From contig NZ_APNM01000001.1 of assembly GCF_040361335.1 (NCBI RefSeq), positions 186,001 to 250,000 of the forward strand: a stretch of DNA of 64,000 bases, read 5' to 3'. This document shows positions 8,048 through 18,685 of this stretch, in pieces; within the stretch, counting starts at the first letter, position 1, and each line of letters starts with the position of its first letter. This DNA is from APNM01 sp040361335. Lineage in GTDB: Bacteria > Pseudomonadota > Gammaproteobacteria > Nevskiales > Salinisphaeraceae. The position numbers and the translations under genes were made by a program. A model generated the notes under the pieces. That model was not told where the DNA came from. It saw nothing but the letters and a program-made list of their open reading frames with translations, and did no database searches.

Positions 8048-8138
8048 CGAACGACTCCAAACGCAAGGGCGCGCGGAGTATAACAATGCCCGAAGGGGGC
8101 CACTGACGCCCAAACCAACGGATTCGGAGTGCCACGCG

Positions 8139-9101
8139 ATGCGCGACACCATGCCGATGCTTGCCGAGACCGATTTCCCGCCGCTGCGGCGGGGCCGGCT
8201 CGAGACGCTGCAGATGAACCTGGGGTATCTCTGCAACCTGGCCTGTACCCATTGCCACGTGGCGGCCGGCCCGCGCCGGACCGAGCTGATGGATCGCGAG
8301 ACCATGGACGTGGCGCTGGCTTTCATCGAGCGCCACGGCATCGCCAACCTCGACGTCACCGGCGGCTCGCCCGAGATGAACCCCGATTTCCGCTACCTCA
8401 TGCGCGAGGCCGCGGCGCGGGGCGCGCATCTGATGGATCGTTGCAATCCCACCATCATCGAAGAGCCGGGCTACGAATGGGTGCCGGACTTCCTGGCGGA
8501 CCACGGCGTCGAGGTGATCGCCTCGCTGCCCTGCTACAGCGCCGACAACGTCGACCGCCAGCGCGGCAAGGGCGTGTTCGACGCCAGCATCCGCGCCCTG
8601 CGCAAGCTCAACGAGCGCGGTTACGGCATGCCCGGCACGGGTCTGGCCCTGAACCTGGTCTACAACCCGGTCGAGCCGGTGCTGCCGCCGCCGCAGGAGG
8701 CGCTGCGCGAGGACTACCGGCGCTTCCTGCGCGAGCGCTTCGGCATCGAGTTCAACGAACTGTTCACCATCGCCAACATGCCGATCAAGCGCTACGGCTC
8801 CATGCTCATGTCCAAGGGGCGCTTCGGCGAGTACATGGACCTGCTGCGCGGCGCCCACCGGCCGGAGAACGCGGCCCAGGTGATGTGCCGCAACCTGGTG
8901 AGCGTGGATTACCGCGGCTACGTCTACGACTGCGACTTCAACCAGATGCTGGAGATATCCCTGGGCGCCGCCGACAAGCCGCGCACCCACCTGCGCGACC
9001 TGCTCGACGCCGAGCTGGCGGGGCGCCCGATCGCCGTCGCAGACCACTGCTACGGCTGCACCGCCGGCCAGGGCAGTAGCTGCGGCGGCGCCCTCAGCTA
9101 G
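8139..9101 (+). CDS. arsS: Radical SAM protein ArsS (arsenosugar biosynthesis)
   Basis: 320 residues. The radical SAM cluster motif is CNLACTHCH (CxxxCxxC, about residues 32-39), followed by DVTGGSPEMNPDFRYL, and a C-terminal cysteine-rich part (CRNLVSVDYRGYVYDCDFNQML, CYGCTAGQGSSCGG) probably binding an auxiliary cluster. This matches ArsS, which attaches a 5'-deoxyadenosyl group to dimethylarsenic to begin arsenosugar synthesis. It is followed after 41 bp by an ArsM-like methyltransferase. The family call is firm; the arsenic role is inferred from the family and the neighbour. Confidence 0.85.
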   Translation: MRDTMPMLAETDFPPLRRGRLETLQMNLGYLCNLACTHCHVAAGPRRTELMDRETMDVALAFIERHGIANLDVTGGSPEMNPDFRYLMREAAARGAHLMDRCNPTIIEEPGYEWVPDFLADHGVEVIASLPCYSADNVDRQRGKGVFDASIRALRKLNERGYGMPGTGLALNLVYNPVEPVLPPPQEALREDYRRFLRERFGIEFNELFTIANMPIKRYGSMLMSKGRFGEYMDLLRGAHRPENAAQVMCRNLVSVDYRGYVYDCDFNQMLEISLGAADKPRTHLRDLLDAELAGRPIAVADHCYGCTAGQGSSCGGALS

Positions 9102-9142
9102 CGCCAATCACCAATCACCAATCACGAGTCACGGCCATAACA

Positions 9143-10261
9143 ATGACAGCCACCAGAACCAGCGTCCTGGCACGCTATTCGGAGGGCGCCAAGGCCCGCC
9201 AGGAAGACCTCTGCTGCCCCGTCGACTACGACCGGCGCCTGCTGGCGGCCCTGCCGGACGAGATCGTCGAGCGCGACTACGGCTGCGGCGATCCGTCGCG
9301 TTACGTGCGCGCCGGCGACACCGTGCTCGATCTGGGCTCGGGCGGCGGCAAGATCTGCTACATGGCCGCCCAGCTCGTGGGCGAGGCCGGCCGCGTCATC
9401 GGCGTGGACATGAACGACGACATGCTCGCCCTGGCGCGCAAGTACCAGGACGAGATGGCCGCGCGCCTGGGCGGCGACCGGGTCGCGTTCCACAAGGGGC
9501 TGATCCAGGACTTGGCCCTGGACCTGGCGGCCACCGAGGGCTGGCTGGCCGAGCATCCGGTGACGGACGCCGCCGGCCTGATGGCCCTGCAGGACCGGCA
9601 GGCGGCCCAGCGCCGCGAGGCGCCGCTGATCGCCGACGGCTCGGTGGACCTGGTGATCTCCAACTGCGTGCTCAATCTCGTGGCCGAGCGCGACCGGCGC
9701 GGCATGATCGCGGAGATATTCCGGGTGCTTAAGCCGCACGGCCGGGTCGCGATCTCCGACATCGTCGCCGACGAGCCGGTGCCCGACGAGCTCAAGAACG
9801 ATCCCGAACTCTGGAGCGGCTGCATCTCCGGGGCCTTCCACGAGAAGGCCTTCCTGGACGCCTTCGTCGAGGCCGGCTTCGTCGGCGTCGGCTACGACAA
9901 GTGGCAGGCCGAGCCCTGGCGCACCGTCGGCGGCATCGAGTTCCGTTCCGTGACCCTGGTGGCGAGCAAGCCGGAGGCGGGCGCGTGCGTCGACCGCGGC
10001 CATGCCGTGATCTATCGCGGCCCCTTCGCGGAGGTCCGCGACGACGAGGGGCACGTATTCCCGCGCGGCGAGCGCATGGCCGTGTGCGCCGGCACCTACC
10101 GGCTGCTCACCGAGGGGCCGTACGCCGACGACTTCGTCGGCATCGCCCCGGCCGGGGATGCCGCGGAGCGCCCGTGGTGCGCGCCGCCCGGCACACGCCG
10201 GCCGGCCGCCGAGACCAAGGGCGGCCGCCACCGTGGCGGCGACGGCGGCGGTTGTTGCTGA
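9143..10261 (+). CDS. arsM: Arsenite methyltransferase, ArsM family (arsenosugar type)
   Basis: A 372-residue SAM-dependent class I methyltransferase. The SAM loop is VLDLGSGGGKICYMAAQLVG with GVDMNDDML after it; SNCVLNLV and the later SGCISGAFHEKAF carry the cysteines that bind As(III) in this family, and LCCPVDYD near the N-terminus provides a further Cys pair. The C-terminus is longer than a bare methyltransferase and ends in a Gly-rich GGCC tail that could also bind metal. With arsS it should convert arsenite to methylated species and then oxo-arsenosugars. Confidence 0.85.
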   Translation: MTATRTSVLARYSEGAKARQEDLCCPVDYDRRLLAALPDEIVERDYGCGDPSRYVRAGDTVLDLGSGGGKICYMAAQLVGEAGRVIGVDMNDDMLALARKYQDEMAARLGGDRVAFHKGLIQDLALDLAATEGWLAEHPVTDAAGLMALQDRQAAQRREAPLIADGSVDLVISNCVLNLVAERDRRGMIAEIFRVLKPHGRVAISDIVADEPVPDELKNDPELWSGCISGAFHEKAFLDAFVEAGFVGVGYDKWQAEPWRTVGGIEFRSVTLVASKPEAGACVDRGHAVIYRGPFAEVRDDEGHVFPRGERMAVCAGTYRLLTEGPYADDFVGIAPAGDAAERPWCAPPGTRRPAAETKGGRHRGGDGGGCC

Positions 10262-10315
10262 TCGGATCGCCGTGCGTCTGTACTCGCCCGCGCATTCCCT
10301 GCTTTAATACCGGAC

Positions 10316-10882
10316 ATGGCCAGTCCCGAGCAGCTCACGACGTGGCTCAACGCCACCGCCGACGGTGACCAGCGCGCCTTCCGGCAGCTATATACCGCCA
10401 CGTCGCCGCAACTCTACGCCCTGCTGCTGCGTATCCTGAAAACCGAGGAGCGCGCGGAGGATGCGTTGCAGGACGCCTTCGTCAAAATCTGGCAGAAGGC
10501 CGGCACCTATTCGCCGGATCGCGGCGCGCCGCTGACGTGGTTGATGTCGGTCGCCCGCTACCGCGCGCTGGACCTGCTGCGCCGGCAGCGCCCCGAAGTG
10601 GGCCTGCCCGAGGACGCCGACCTGGCGGCCGCGGTCCTGGTGGACGAGGTGAGCCGCAGCCCGGCCCAGGACCAGGAGACCCTGCAGTCGCTGGAGTCCG
10701 TCCAGACCTGTCTCGGCACGCTCCAGGACGAGCACAAGCGCAGCCTGCTGCTGGCTTACTACGACGGCCTCACCCATCAGGAACTCTCCCGCAAGCTCGA
10801 CGCCCCGCTGGGTACCGTCAAGAGTTGGATTCGGCGCGGCCTGATGCGCCTGCGGGAATGCCTCGCGGAGCTGACGCGATGA
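10316..10882 (+). CDS. ECF-type RNA polymerase sigma factor
   Basis: 188 residues with region 2 (DQRAFRQLYTATSPQLYALLLRI, AEDALQDAFVKIWQKA, PLTWLMSVARYRALDLLRR) and region 4 (LLAYYDGLTHQELSRKLDAPLGTVKSWIRRGLMRLR), no region 1 or 3. It lies directly before a gene for an RskA-like anti-sigma factor, with overlapping stop and start, the classic SigK/RskA type pair. The inducing signal and the regulon cannot be read here. Confidence 0.93.
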   Translation: MASPEQLTTWLNATADGDQRAFRQLYTATSPQLYALLLRILKTEERAEDALQDAFVKIWQKAGTYSPDRGAPLTWLMSVARYRALDLLRRQRPEVGLPEDADLAAAVLVDEVSRSPAQDQETLQSLESVQTCLGTLQDEHKRSLLLAYYDGLTHQELSRKLDAPLGTVKSWIRRGLMRLRECLAELTR

Positions 10883-11586
10883 GCACGGACGCGGATAACG
10901 GACCGGATATGCGCGCCGCCGAGTACGTCCTGGGCACGCTCGAGCCCGGGGAGCGCGAGCGGGTCGCGGCCGAGATGCTGCACGACCGCGAGCTGTGCCT
11001 GGAGATCGCCTACTGGGAGGAACAACTCGGGCAACTCGGGCTGATGCTGGCGCCGGTGCGCCCGCCGCGGCGCGTGTGGCGCCGCATCGCGATGCGCACC
11101 GGCGTGCGCGACGAGGGCGATTCCGCGCGCGGCACGCGCCTGTGGCAGGGATTGGCGCTGGCCGCCTCGGTCGCCGCGCTGGCGCTGGCCGCGGTGCTCT
11201 ACGTGGGCGTGCCCACGACGCCGACCGAGGCCGAGCCGCCGGTCTACGCGAGCATGATCCACGACGATCCCACGGGCGCCGGCTGGATGCTCACGGCCGG
11301 CGCCGGCGACGACCGCCTGACGGTCACCGCGATCCACGCCTATCCGCTGCCGCCGGACAAGTCGCTGCACCTGTGGCTGCTGCCGCCGGAGGGCGATCCG
11401 GTGTCGCTCGGCCTGATGCCGGCCGAGGGCGGCAAGGAACGCATGGCCATGCCGGAGGGCGCCGAGCGCATGCTCGACGAGGGCGCGAAGTTCGCGGTCT
11501 CCATGGAGCCGCCGGGCGGCTCGCCCGAGCCGCGGCCCACCGGCAAGGTGATGTGGGTGGTGCCGGTGACCGCCCGCGCCGGCTGA
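10879..11586 (+). CDS. RskA-like transmembrane anti-sigma factor
   Basis: 235 residues. The cytoplasmic part (AAEYVLGTLEPGERERVAAEML, then YWEEQLGQL and PVRPPRRVWRRI) is the anti-sigma domain. A single membrane helix lies near residues 90-110 (LALAASVAALALAAVLYVGV). The periplasmic part (WMLTAGAGDDRLTVTAI, LHLWLLPPEGDPVSLGLMP, FAVSMEPPGGSPEPRPTGKV) is the RskA C-terminal domain. The ATG overlaps the sigma stop (ATGA), so the two are made together and the sigma factor is held at the membrane until the periplasmic domain is cleaved. Confidence 0.92.
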   Translation: MSTDADNGPDMRAAEYVLGTLEPGERERVAAEMLHDRELCLEIAYWEEQLGQLGLMLAPVRPPRRVWRRIAMRTGVRDEGDSARGTRLWQGLALAASVAALALAAVLYVGVPTTPTEAEPPVYASMIHDDPTGAGWMLTAGAGDDRLTVTAIHAYPLPPDKSLHLWLLPPEGDPVSLGLMPAEGGKERMAMPEGAERMLDEGAKFAVSMEPPGGSPEPRPTGKVMWVVPVTARAG

Positions 11587-11599
11587 GACCGGCGCCGCC

Positions 11600-12424
11600 T
11601 CAGTCGTCGGCGCCGCCGGCGTCGTTCAGGGCCCAGTCGTAGGCGTAATCGTCCACTTCGCCGGCCGCGTCCAGGCGGGCCGACAGCGCGGGTGCCGCGT
11701 ACTGCCGGAGATGGCTGATCACCCCCGCCTCGCTGCCGCCGAAATCCTCCCGGTACCAGTCATAGATGCGCGAGGCCGTCACCCGGCCGTCCTCAATCCG
11801 GACCCCGCGCGGGCTGTTCACGTACGCCCTGGCGTTGTCGCGTAGCTGCCGGTATACCCCGGCGCCCGTGTAGGCCGACTTCAGCAGGTTGGGGCAGCCG
11901 ACCGAGGCGCAGTTCACGCCGTAGTGGATCAGCGGGGTGTCCCAGATGGGGCGCAGGATGCGGTGCTCGATGTCGTTGAGGGTCAGGCGGGTGCCGGCCA
12001 CCGTGACCACCTTGCGATCCCAGGGGCCGCTGCTGAACAGCCCGCCCAGGTCGCGGATGCTGTCCACGGGGTAGTCCTCCAGGATCAGGCGCACCGTGGC
12101 GGCGTTGTACAGGTTCAGCCAGTAGGCCAGTTGCTGGTCCCGGTTGTGGGCATCGATGTCGACCGCCTCCAGGCGCCGGATGTAGGCCGCCAGGGCCGCC
12201 CGGTCGGCCTTGGACACCGCGCCGTAGCGCAAGCGGTTCAGGTCCAGCGCCGGATCGGGCTCGATGTAGCGCGTCAGGAACTCGCTCCAGGCCCCGTGAT
12301 CGATGGTCGCCTCGCTGGTGGGGTCGTGTTCCTTCCAGCGCGGCCACGGTTCCGCCTCGGGGGCGGCGGCCGCGGCGCCGGCCAGGGCGAGGCCGGCCAG
12401 GGTGGCGATCAGGCGATTGGGCAT
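11600..12424 (-). CDS. Periplasmic DUF547 protein
   Basis: 274 residues with a signal peptide (LIATLAGLALAGAAAAAPE). The body matches DUF547: LNRLRYGAVSKADRAALAAYI, QQLAYWLNLYNAATVRLIL, WDRKVVTVAGTRLTLNDIEHRIL and HYGVNCASVGCPNL with its conserved cysteines. The domain's biochemical role is not known to me. It is divergent from glpK, 137 bp away, and convergent with the anti-sigma gene. Confidence 0.85.
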   Translation of the reverse strand: MPNRLIATLAGLALAGAAAAAPEAEPWPRWKEHDPTSEATIDHGAWSEFLTRYIEPDPALDLNRLRYGAVSKADRAALAAYIRRLEAVDIDAHNRDQQLAYWLNLYNAATVRLILEDYPVDSIRDLGGLFSSGPWDRKVVTVAGTRLTLNDIEHRILRPIWDTPLIHYGVNCASVGCPNLLKSAYTGAGVYRQLRDNARAYVNSPRGVRIEDGRVTASRIYDWYREDFGGSEAGVISHLRQYAAPALSARLDAAGEVDDYAYDWALNDAGGADD

Positions 12425-12561
12425 CGGACAAATCCTCGGTCTGGTTGTCTTCCGGATCCGGCGGCACGGTTGACCTCGTGACGCCGCCCCCCGATTCTAC
12501 GGGCACCGCCGTCGACCGGATGACGGGTCGACAGATTTCCACAACAGCCAGGACAAGACCA

Positions 12562-14049
<1,488 letters not shown>

Positions 14050-14105
14050 CAACGAATACGACCTGAACCCATCCCGCCGGGGAGACCCTCGCGAGCACGC
14101 GGCCC

Positions 14106-15950
14106 ATGAATAACGAAACGCCAGGTATCGGCGGCCTCACGGACACCTTCGTCGGGTCGCTATCGGGATCGGCCGTGCTCGCGGGTGTGCTGCTCCTGCT
14201 GATACTGGCCTGGTTGGCCTACCGCCGGTTCGGCGGCCGCGTCGATCCGGCGCCGCTGGCGGCCGCCCTGATGCGGTCGAGCAGCGACGGCGCGCTGATC
14301 GTGGACCGGCGGGGCACCGTGCGGCGCGCCAACCCCGTGGCCACGCGGCTGCTGCAATTGCCGGCGGCGCAACTCGAGGGCGTGACGGTGGCCGAGTTGC
14401 TGGGGCACCGCTTCCGGCGCGACGCCCTGCAGCAGTGGGCCACGACCGACGCCAGCGGCGCCCCCCGGAGTCTGCGCATCCTGTATCCGCTGCCGCCGCC
14501 CGGCGGCGAGCGGCGGCTTCAGGTCACCTGGTACGCGCTGCACCGCCGCAAGCGGCTGGTGGGGCATCTCTGCCTGCTGCGCGACGCCCGCGCCGCCAGC
14601 GGCAACGGCAAGCGGGACGCGGGCGACACCACCCTCGACATCCTCACCGGCCTGCCCGGGCGCGGGCGTTTCCTGCAGCGCCTGGAGCGGGCCGTGGTAC
14701 GCATGTACGAGACCTCGGGCCGCTTCGACTGCTCGCTGATCCTGCTCAACCTGGACCGCTTCAAGCAGGTCAACGACCACCTCGGGCCGGCGCTGGCCGA
14801 CCAGGTGCTGATCACCATCGCCGAACGCCTGGCGGAGAGCGCCAGCGGCGAATACCTGGCCCGGCTGGAGGGCGACCAGTTCGGCATCCTGGTGGAGAAG
14901 CGCGGCCGGCCGCGCGACCCCCTGGAATTGGTGAACGCGATCAAGGCCGCGGTGGAGCGGCCGATCTCGGTCCACGCCAACGAGTTGCGGCTCACCGTTT
15001 CCATGGGCGTGGTGATCAACGCCACCGACTACCGCTACGCCGCCGACCTGCTGCGCGACGCCCGCATCGCCCTGGCCCAGGCCAAGCGCCGGGGGCTGGG
15101 GCAGCATCAGGTGTTCACGCGCCAGATGCGGGCCTACGCCCTCAAGCACGCCCGCATCGAGGCGGACCTGCGCACCGCGCTGGAGAACCGCGAGCTGCGC
15201 GCCGTCTATCAGCCCATCGTGGATGTCCAGGCCAAGCGGGTGGTCGGCTTCGAGACCCTGATCCGCTGGCGCCATCCCGAGCACGGCGAGATCAGCCCCG
15301 GCGAGTTCATCGACATCGCCGAGGACAGCGAGCGCATCGTGCCGATCGGCCGCCACATCCGCGCGGTCTCCTGCGAACGCCTGGCCGATTGGCAGCGCTC
15401 GGCGGGCGACCCCCAGCTCTACCTGAGCTTCAACCTCACCGACCACGAAATCCGCCGCGCGGAACTGGTCACCGAGCTGGGCGAATACCTCGGGCACCAC
15501 AAGCTGCTGCCCGAGAGCGTGCGCATCGAGCTGGTCGAGCGCATGCTGCTGCAGGCGGACAGCCGGCGGGCGCTGGAGCGCCTGGTATCGCTGGGCCTGC
15601 CCCTGTACATCGACGACTTCGGCACCGGCTACTCGTCGTTCAGCCGGCTCTACGACACGCCCGTCCACACCATCAAGATCGACCGCAGCTTCGTGCAGCA
15701 GATGACCCGCTCGGAGCAGGCGATGAAGGTGGTGGGCGCGATCGCCGGGCTGGGGCACAGCCTGGGCGTGAACATGATCGCCGAGGGCGTGGAGGAGCTG
15801 GGCGAGTTGCGCAAGATGGAGTCGCTGGGCTGCACCCAGATCCAGGGCTACCTGTTCGCGGCCCCGGTGGAGGCGGAGATGGTGCCGGTCCTGCTGCGGG
15901 ACCAGAGCTGGATCGAGAAGCGGCTGCGGCGCGCGGAGCGCGTGAGCTAG
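14106..15950 (+). CDS. Membrane PAS-GGDEF-EAL protein, GGDEF degenerate
   Basis: 614 residues: one N-terminal membrane helix (about residues 20-38), a PAS-like region (about 55-165, SSSDGALIVDRRGTVRRANPVATRLL), a GGDEF domain (about 178-340) and an EAL domain (about 350-600). The GGDEF signature reads EGDQF (255-259), so cyclase activity is unlikely. In the EAL domain the motif is ETL (383-385), but the other catalytic residues are kept: NLT, ELVE, IDDFGTGYSS, IKIDRSF, AEGVE and IQGYLF. Most likely a c-di-GMP phosphodiesterase whose GGDEF part is regulatory. Confidence 0.92.
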   Translation: MNNETPGIGGLTDTFVGSLSGSAVLAGVLLLLILAWLAYRRFGGRVDPAPLAAALMRSSSDGALIVDRRGTVRRANPVATRLLQLPAAQLEGVTVAELLGHRFRRDALQQWATTDASGAPRSLRILYPLPPPGGERRLQVTWYALHRRKRLVGHLCLLRDARAASGNGKRDAGDTTLDILTGLPGRGRFLQRLERAVVRMYETSGRFDCSLILLNLDRFKQVNDHLGPALADQVLITIAERLAESASGEYLARLEGDQFGILVEKRGRPRDPLELVNAIKAAVERPISVHANELRLTVSMGVVINATDYRYAADLLRDARIALAQAKRRGLGQHQVFTRQMRAYALKHARIEADLRTALENRELRAVYQPIVDVQAKRVVGFETLIRWRHPEHGEISPGEFIDIAEDSERIVPIGRHIRAVSCERLADWQRSAGDPQLYLSFNLTDHEIRRAELVTELGEYLGHHKLLPESVRIELVERMLLQADSRRALERLVSLGLPLYIDDFGTGYSSFSRLYDTPVHTIKIDRSFVQQMTRSEQAMKVVGAIAGLGHSLGVNMIAEGVEELGELRKMESLGCTQIQGYLFAAPVEAEMVPVLLRDQSWIEKRLRRAERVS

Positions 15951-16277
15951 CCGGGCGCGCGGGGCAGGGAGTCGTATCGGACCCCGGTGCCGTGCCCGAT
16001 ACGGGCTGGATGCCGTTTTAAAGTCCCTGACGGGAATCCATCGATCCGCCGCCTTCAGGCGGCTCGCTTTCCCCTTCTGCCCCTTGGGGGAGAAGGTTGG
16101 GAAGAGGGGGTAGCGCGGCTGGCCGCGCTGTCGTCATCCCCCTCACCCCCGGATCAAGTCCGGGGCAGGCCCTGACCCTCTCCCCGGCGGGGAGAGGGAA
16201 TACAGGGCCGGCCATGGGAGTGGCCGATTCGGCTTTGAGCCGTGCCTTGAGGCCACCGACTCTGACCGGTGGGGTAT
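15951..16277. repeat. Gene-free spacer with GC-rich hairpin elements
   Basis: The 327 bp between the GGDEF/EAL gene and mdh hold no plausible gene. They contain several hairpins: CCTTCTGCCCC...GGGGGAGAAGG (about 16073-16096), CCCCGGATCAAGTCCGGGG, and a perfect 10-bp stem CCCTCTCCCC-GGC-GGGGAGAGGG (16176-16198). The last recurs at 49824-49846, so it is a dispersed repeat family of this genome. There is no T-tract, so it is not a standard terminator. Confidence 0.7.
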
Positions 16278-17249
16278 TTACAGCAGCTCTTCGACCGCCG
16301 CGCGCTCCTCGCGCAGCTCGGTCTCGGTGGCGGTCATCTTCTCGCGGGAGAAGTCGTCGATCGGCAGGTCCTGCACGACCTCGTAATCGCCGTTCTTGCA
16401 CACCACCGGGTAGGAATAGATCACGCCCGGCTCGATGCCGTAGCTGCCGTCGGCCGGTACGGCCATGCTCACGATGCCGTCCGAGCCGCGGACCCAGTCG
16501 CGCACGTGGTCGATGGCCGACGACGCCGCGGACGCGGCCGAGGAGGCCCCGCGCGCTTGGATGATGGCGGCGCCGCGCTGCTGCACGGTGGGGATGAAGG
16601 TCTCGCGGTACCAGTCCTGTTCCACCAGGTCGGTGGCCGGGGTGCCGGCGACCTTGCAGTTGCTGATGTCGGGGTACTGGGTGGCGCTGTGGTTGCCCCA
16701 GATCACCAGGCCCTCGATGTCGGTCACGTGCTTGCCGGTCTTCTGCGCGAGCTGGGTCAGGGCGCGGTTGTGGTCCAGGCGGGTCATCGCCGTGAACTGG
16801 CGCGGATCCAGGTCGGGCGCGTTGGCCGAGGCGATCAGGGCGTTGGTGTTGGCGGGGTTGCCGACCACCAGCACCTTCACGTCGCGCGAGGCCACGTCGT
16901 TCAGGGCCTTGCCCTGCACCGAAAAGATCTGGGCGTTGGCCTGCAGCAGGTCGGAACGCTCCATGCCCTTGCCGCGCGGCTTCGCGCCGACCAGCAGCGC
17001 GATGTCGGCGTCCTTGAACGCCTCCTCGGGCTTGTCGCTCGCGATCACGTCCTGCACCAGCGGGAAGGCGCAGTCGTTGATCTCCATCACCACGCCCTGG
17101 AGGGCGTCCATCGCTGGCGGGATTTCCAGCAGTTGCAGGATCACGGGCTGGTCGGGACCGAGCATGTCGCCCGCCGCGATGCGGAAAATGAGCGAGTAGC
17201 TGATCTGGCCGGCGCCGCCGGTGATGGCGATGCGTACGGGTTGGGTCAT
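16278..17249 (-). CDS. mdh: Malate dehydrogenase
   Basis: A 323-residue NAD-dependent enzyme of the TCA cycle (malate to oxaloacetate), of the cytosolic-like (LDH type 2) group. Visible: RIAITGGAGQISYSLIFRIA (NAD loop), LVGAKPRGKGMERSDLL (substrate-binding Arg), VVGNPANTNALI, MTRLDHNRA and GLVIWGNHSATQYPD with the catalytic His. The start is the ATG giving MTQPVRIAIT; it is divergent from the FAD oxidoreductase gene. Confidence 0.95.
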   Translation of the reverse strand: MTQPVRIAITGGAGQISYSLIFRIAAGDMLGPDQPVILQLLEIPPAMDALQGVVMEINDCAFPLVQDVIASDKPEEAFKDADIALLVGAKPRGKGMERSDLLQANAQIFSVQGKALNDVASRDVKVLVVGNPANTNALIASANAPDLDPRQFTAMTRLDHNRALTQLAQKTGKHVTDIEGLVIWGNHSATQYPDISNCKVAGTPATDLVEQDWYRETFIPTVQQRGAAIIQARGASSAASAASSAIDHVRDWVRGSDGIVSMAVPADGSYGIEPGVIYSYPVVCKNGDYEVVQDLPIDDFSREKMTATETELREERAAVEELL

Positions 17250-17419
17250 GACGGCTCCTGAATGTTCGGGGACCAAGGCGCGCGGGGGTTCCGGCGCCGA
17301 TTCGGCGCGTAAGGATAGCGGAAAGGCGTTCCCCGGTAAAAAAAGGTCACCGCGCGCGTCGGAATTCGCACCACGTGCGTACAAGGGGCATCTGGTACGG
17401 GACAGGGACCTTCCGGAAC

Positions 17420-18685
17420 ATGCGAATCGCCATCATCGGCTCCGGTATCGCGGGGCTCGGCAGTGCGTGGCTGCTGCATCGGGATCACGACGTCACGATC
17501 TTCGAGGCGGCCGGGTACCCCGGCGGCCACACCAACACGGTGGACGTGGGCGGCCGCGCCGTGGATACCGGCTTCATCGTCTACAACGAGCGCAACTATC
17601 CCCGGCTGCGGGCGCTGTTCCGCGAACTGGGCGTGGCCACGCGCGCCAGCGACATGTCCTTCGGCGTGTCCATGGGCGACGGCGCCCTGGAATGGGCCGG
17701 CGACGACTGGCGCAAGCTGTTCGCCCAGCGCCGCAATCTGGTGTCGCCCTCGCACTGGCGCATGATCGCCGACATCCTGCGTTTCAACCGCCAGGCCAAG
17801 GCCCTGCTGGCCGCCGATGCCGTGCCCGACGTCGACCTCGGCGCCTTCCTCGACGCCAACCGCTACGGCGCCGCCTTCCGCGACCGCTACCTGCTGCCCA
17901 TGGGCGCCGCGATCTGGTCGGCGCCCGCGAGCGCCATGACCGACTTCCCGGCATCGGGCTTCCTGCGGTTCTTCGACAACCACGGCCTGCTCGACCTGCG
18001 CGACCGGCCGCGCTGGCGCACCGTGGTGGGCGGCAGCCGCCGCTATGTCGAGCGGCTGCTGGACACGGTCGGTCGCGAGCGCCTGCACCTCGGGCGGCCG
18101 GTACGCGCCGTGCAGCGCTCGGACGACGGCGTGCGGGTCACCGACGGCGACGGCCGCGCGGAAATCTACGACCGGGTCGTGCTCGCCACCCACGCCGACA
18201 CCGCGCTGGCGCTGCTGGCCGATGCCGACGCGGACGAGCGCCGCGTTCTCGGCGCCTTCCGCTTCCAGCCCAACCGCGCCGTGCTGCACGACGATCCCGC
18301 GCTGATGCCGCGCCGGCGCGCGGTCTGGTCCTCCTGGAACTATCTCGCCGGTCGCGACGCCGCCGGCGACCGCCGGGTGTCGGTGACCTACTGGATGAAC
18401 CGGCTACAGGGCCTGCCGCCGGACCGCCCCTTCTTCGTCAGCCTCAATCCCCTGCGCGAGCCCGAGCCCGCGCGGGTGATGCGCGAGATCGAATACGACC
18501 ACCCGCTGTTCGACCGCGGCACCGCCGCCGCCCAGGCGGCGCTGCCGGACGTCCAGGGCCGCGGCGGCGTCTGGTATTGCGGGGCCTGGTGCGGCTATGG
18601 TTTCCATGAGGACGGTCTGGCCGCGGCCGAGCGCGTGGCCCGTGGCCTGGGCGTGACACCGCCCTGGGGGGATGTCGATGGCTGA
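17420..18685 (+). CDS. FAD-dependent oxidoreductase (amine-oxidase fold) of a lipid operon
   Basis: 421 residues with an N-terminal dinucleotide site, RIAIIGSGIAGLGSAWLL, then EAAGYPGGHTNTVDVGG and DTGFIVYNERNYP, and a C-terminal FAD closure (WYCGAWCGYGFHEDGLAAAE). It is the first gene of a tight operon with DUF1365, a cyclopropane synthase-like methyltransferase and a transporter, overlapping the next gene by 14 bp. This gene set is repeatedly seen near singlet-oxygen (RpoE-ChrR type) regulons, and related genes act on membrane unsaturated fatty acids. The substrate is inferred, not shown. Confidence 0.85.
   Translation: MRIAIIGSGIAGLGSAWLLHRDHDVTIFEAAGYPGGHTNTVDVGGRAVDTGFIVYNERNYPRLRALFRELGVATRASDMSFGVSMGDGALEWAGDDWRKLFAQRRNLVSPSHWRMIADILRFNRQAKALLAADAVPDVDLGAFLDANRYGAAFRDRYLLPMGAAIWSAPASAMTDFPASGFLRFFDNHGLLDLRDRPRWRTVVGGSRRYVERLLDTVGRERLHLGRPVRAVQRSDDGVRVTDGDGRAEIYDRVVLATHADTALALLADADADERRVLGAFRFQPNRAVLHDDPALMPRRRAVWSSWNYLAGRDAAGDRRVSVTYWMNRLQGLPPDRPFFVSLNPLREPEPARVMREIEYDHPLFDRGTAAAQAALPDVQGRGGVWYCGAWCGYGFHEDGLAAAERVARGLGVTPPWGDVDG

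Noticed and set aside
7371..9107. A 578-codon frame overlapping hemB and arsS on the minus strand
   Set aside because: It crosses two well-identified genes on both strands and has no recognisable domain; a shadow of codon bias.
14868..14882. Active diguanylate cyclase site
   Set aside because: The signature is EGDQF instead of GGDEF/GGEEF.
16176..16198. Intrinsic terminator
   Set aside because: The stem is perfect but has no T-tract, and the same hairpin is a dispersed repeat at 49824.
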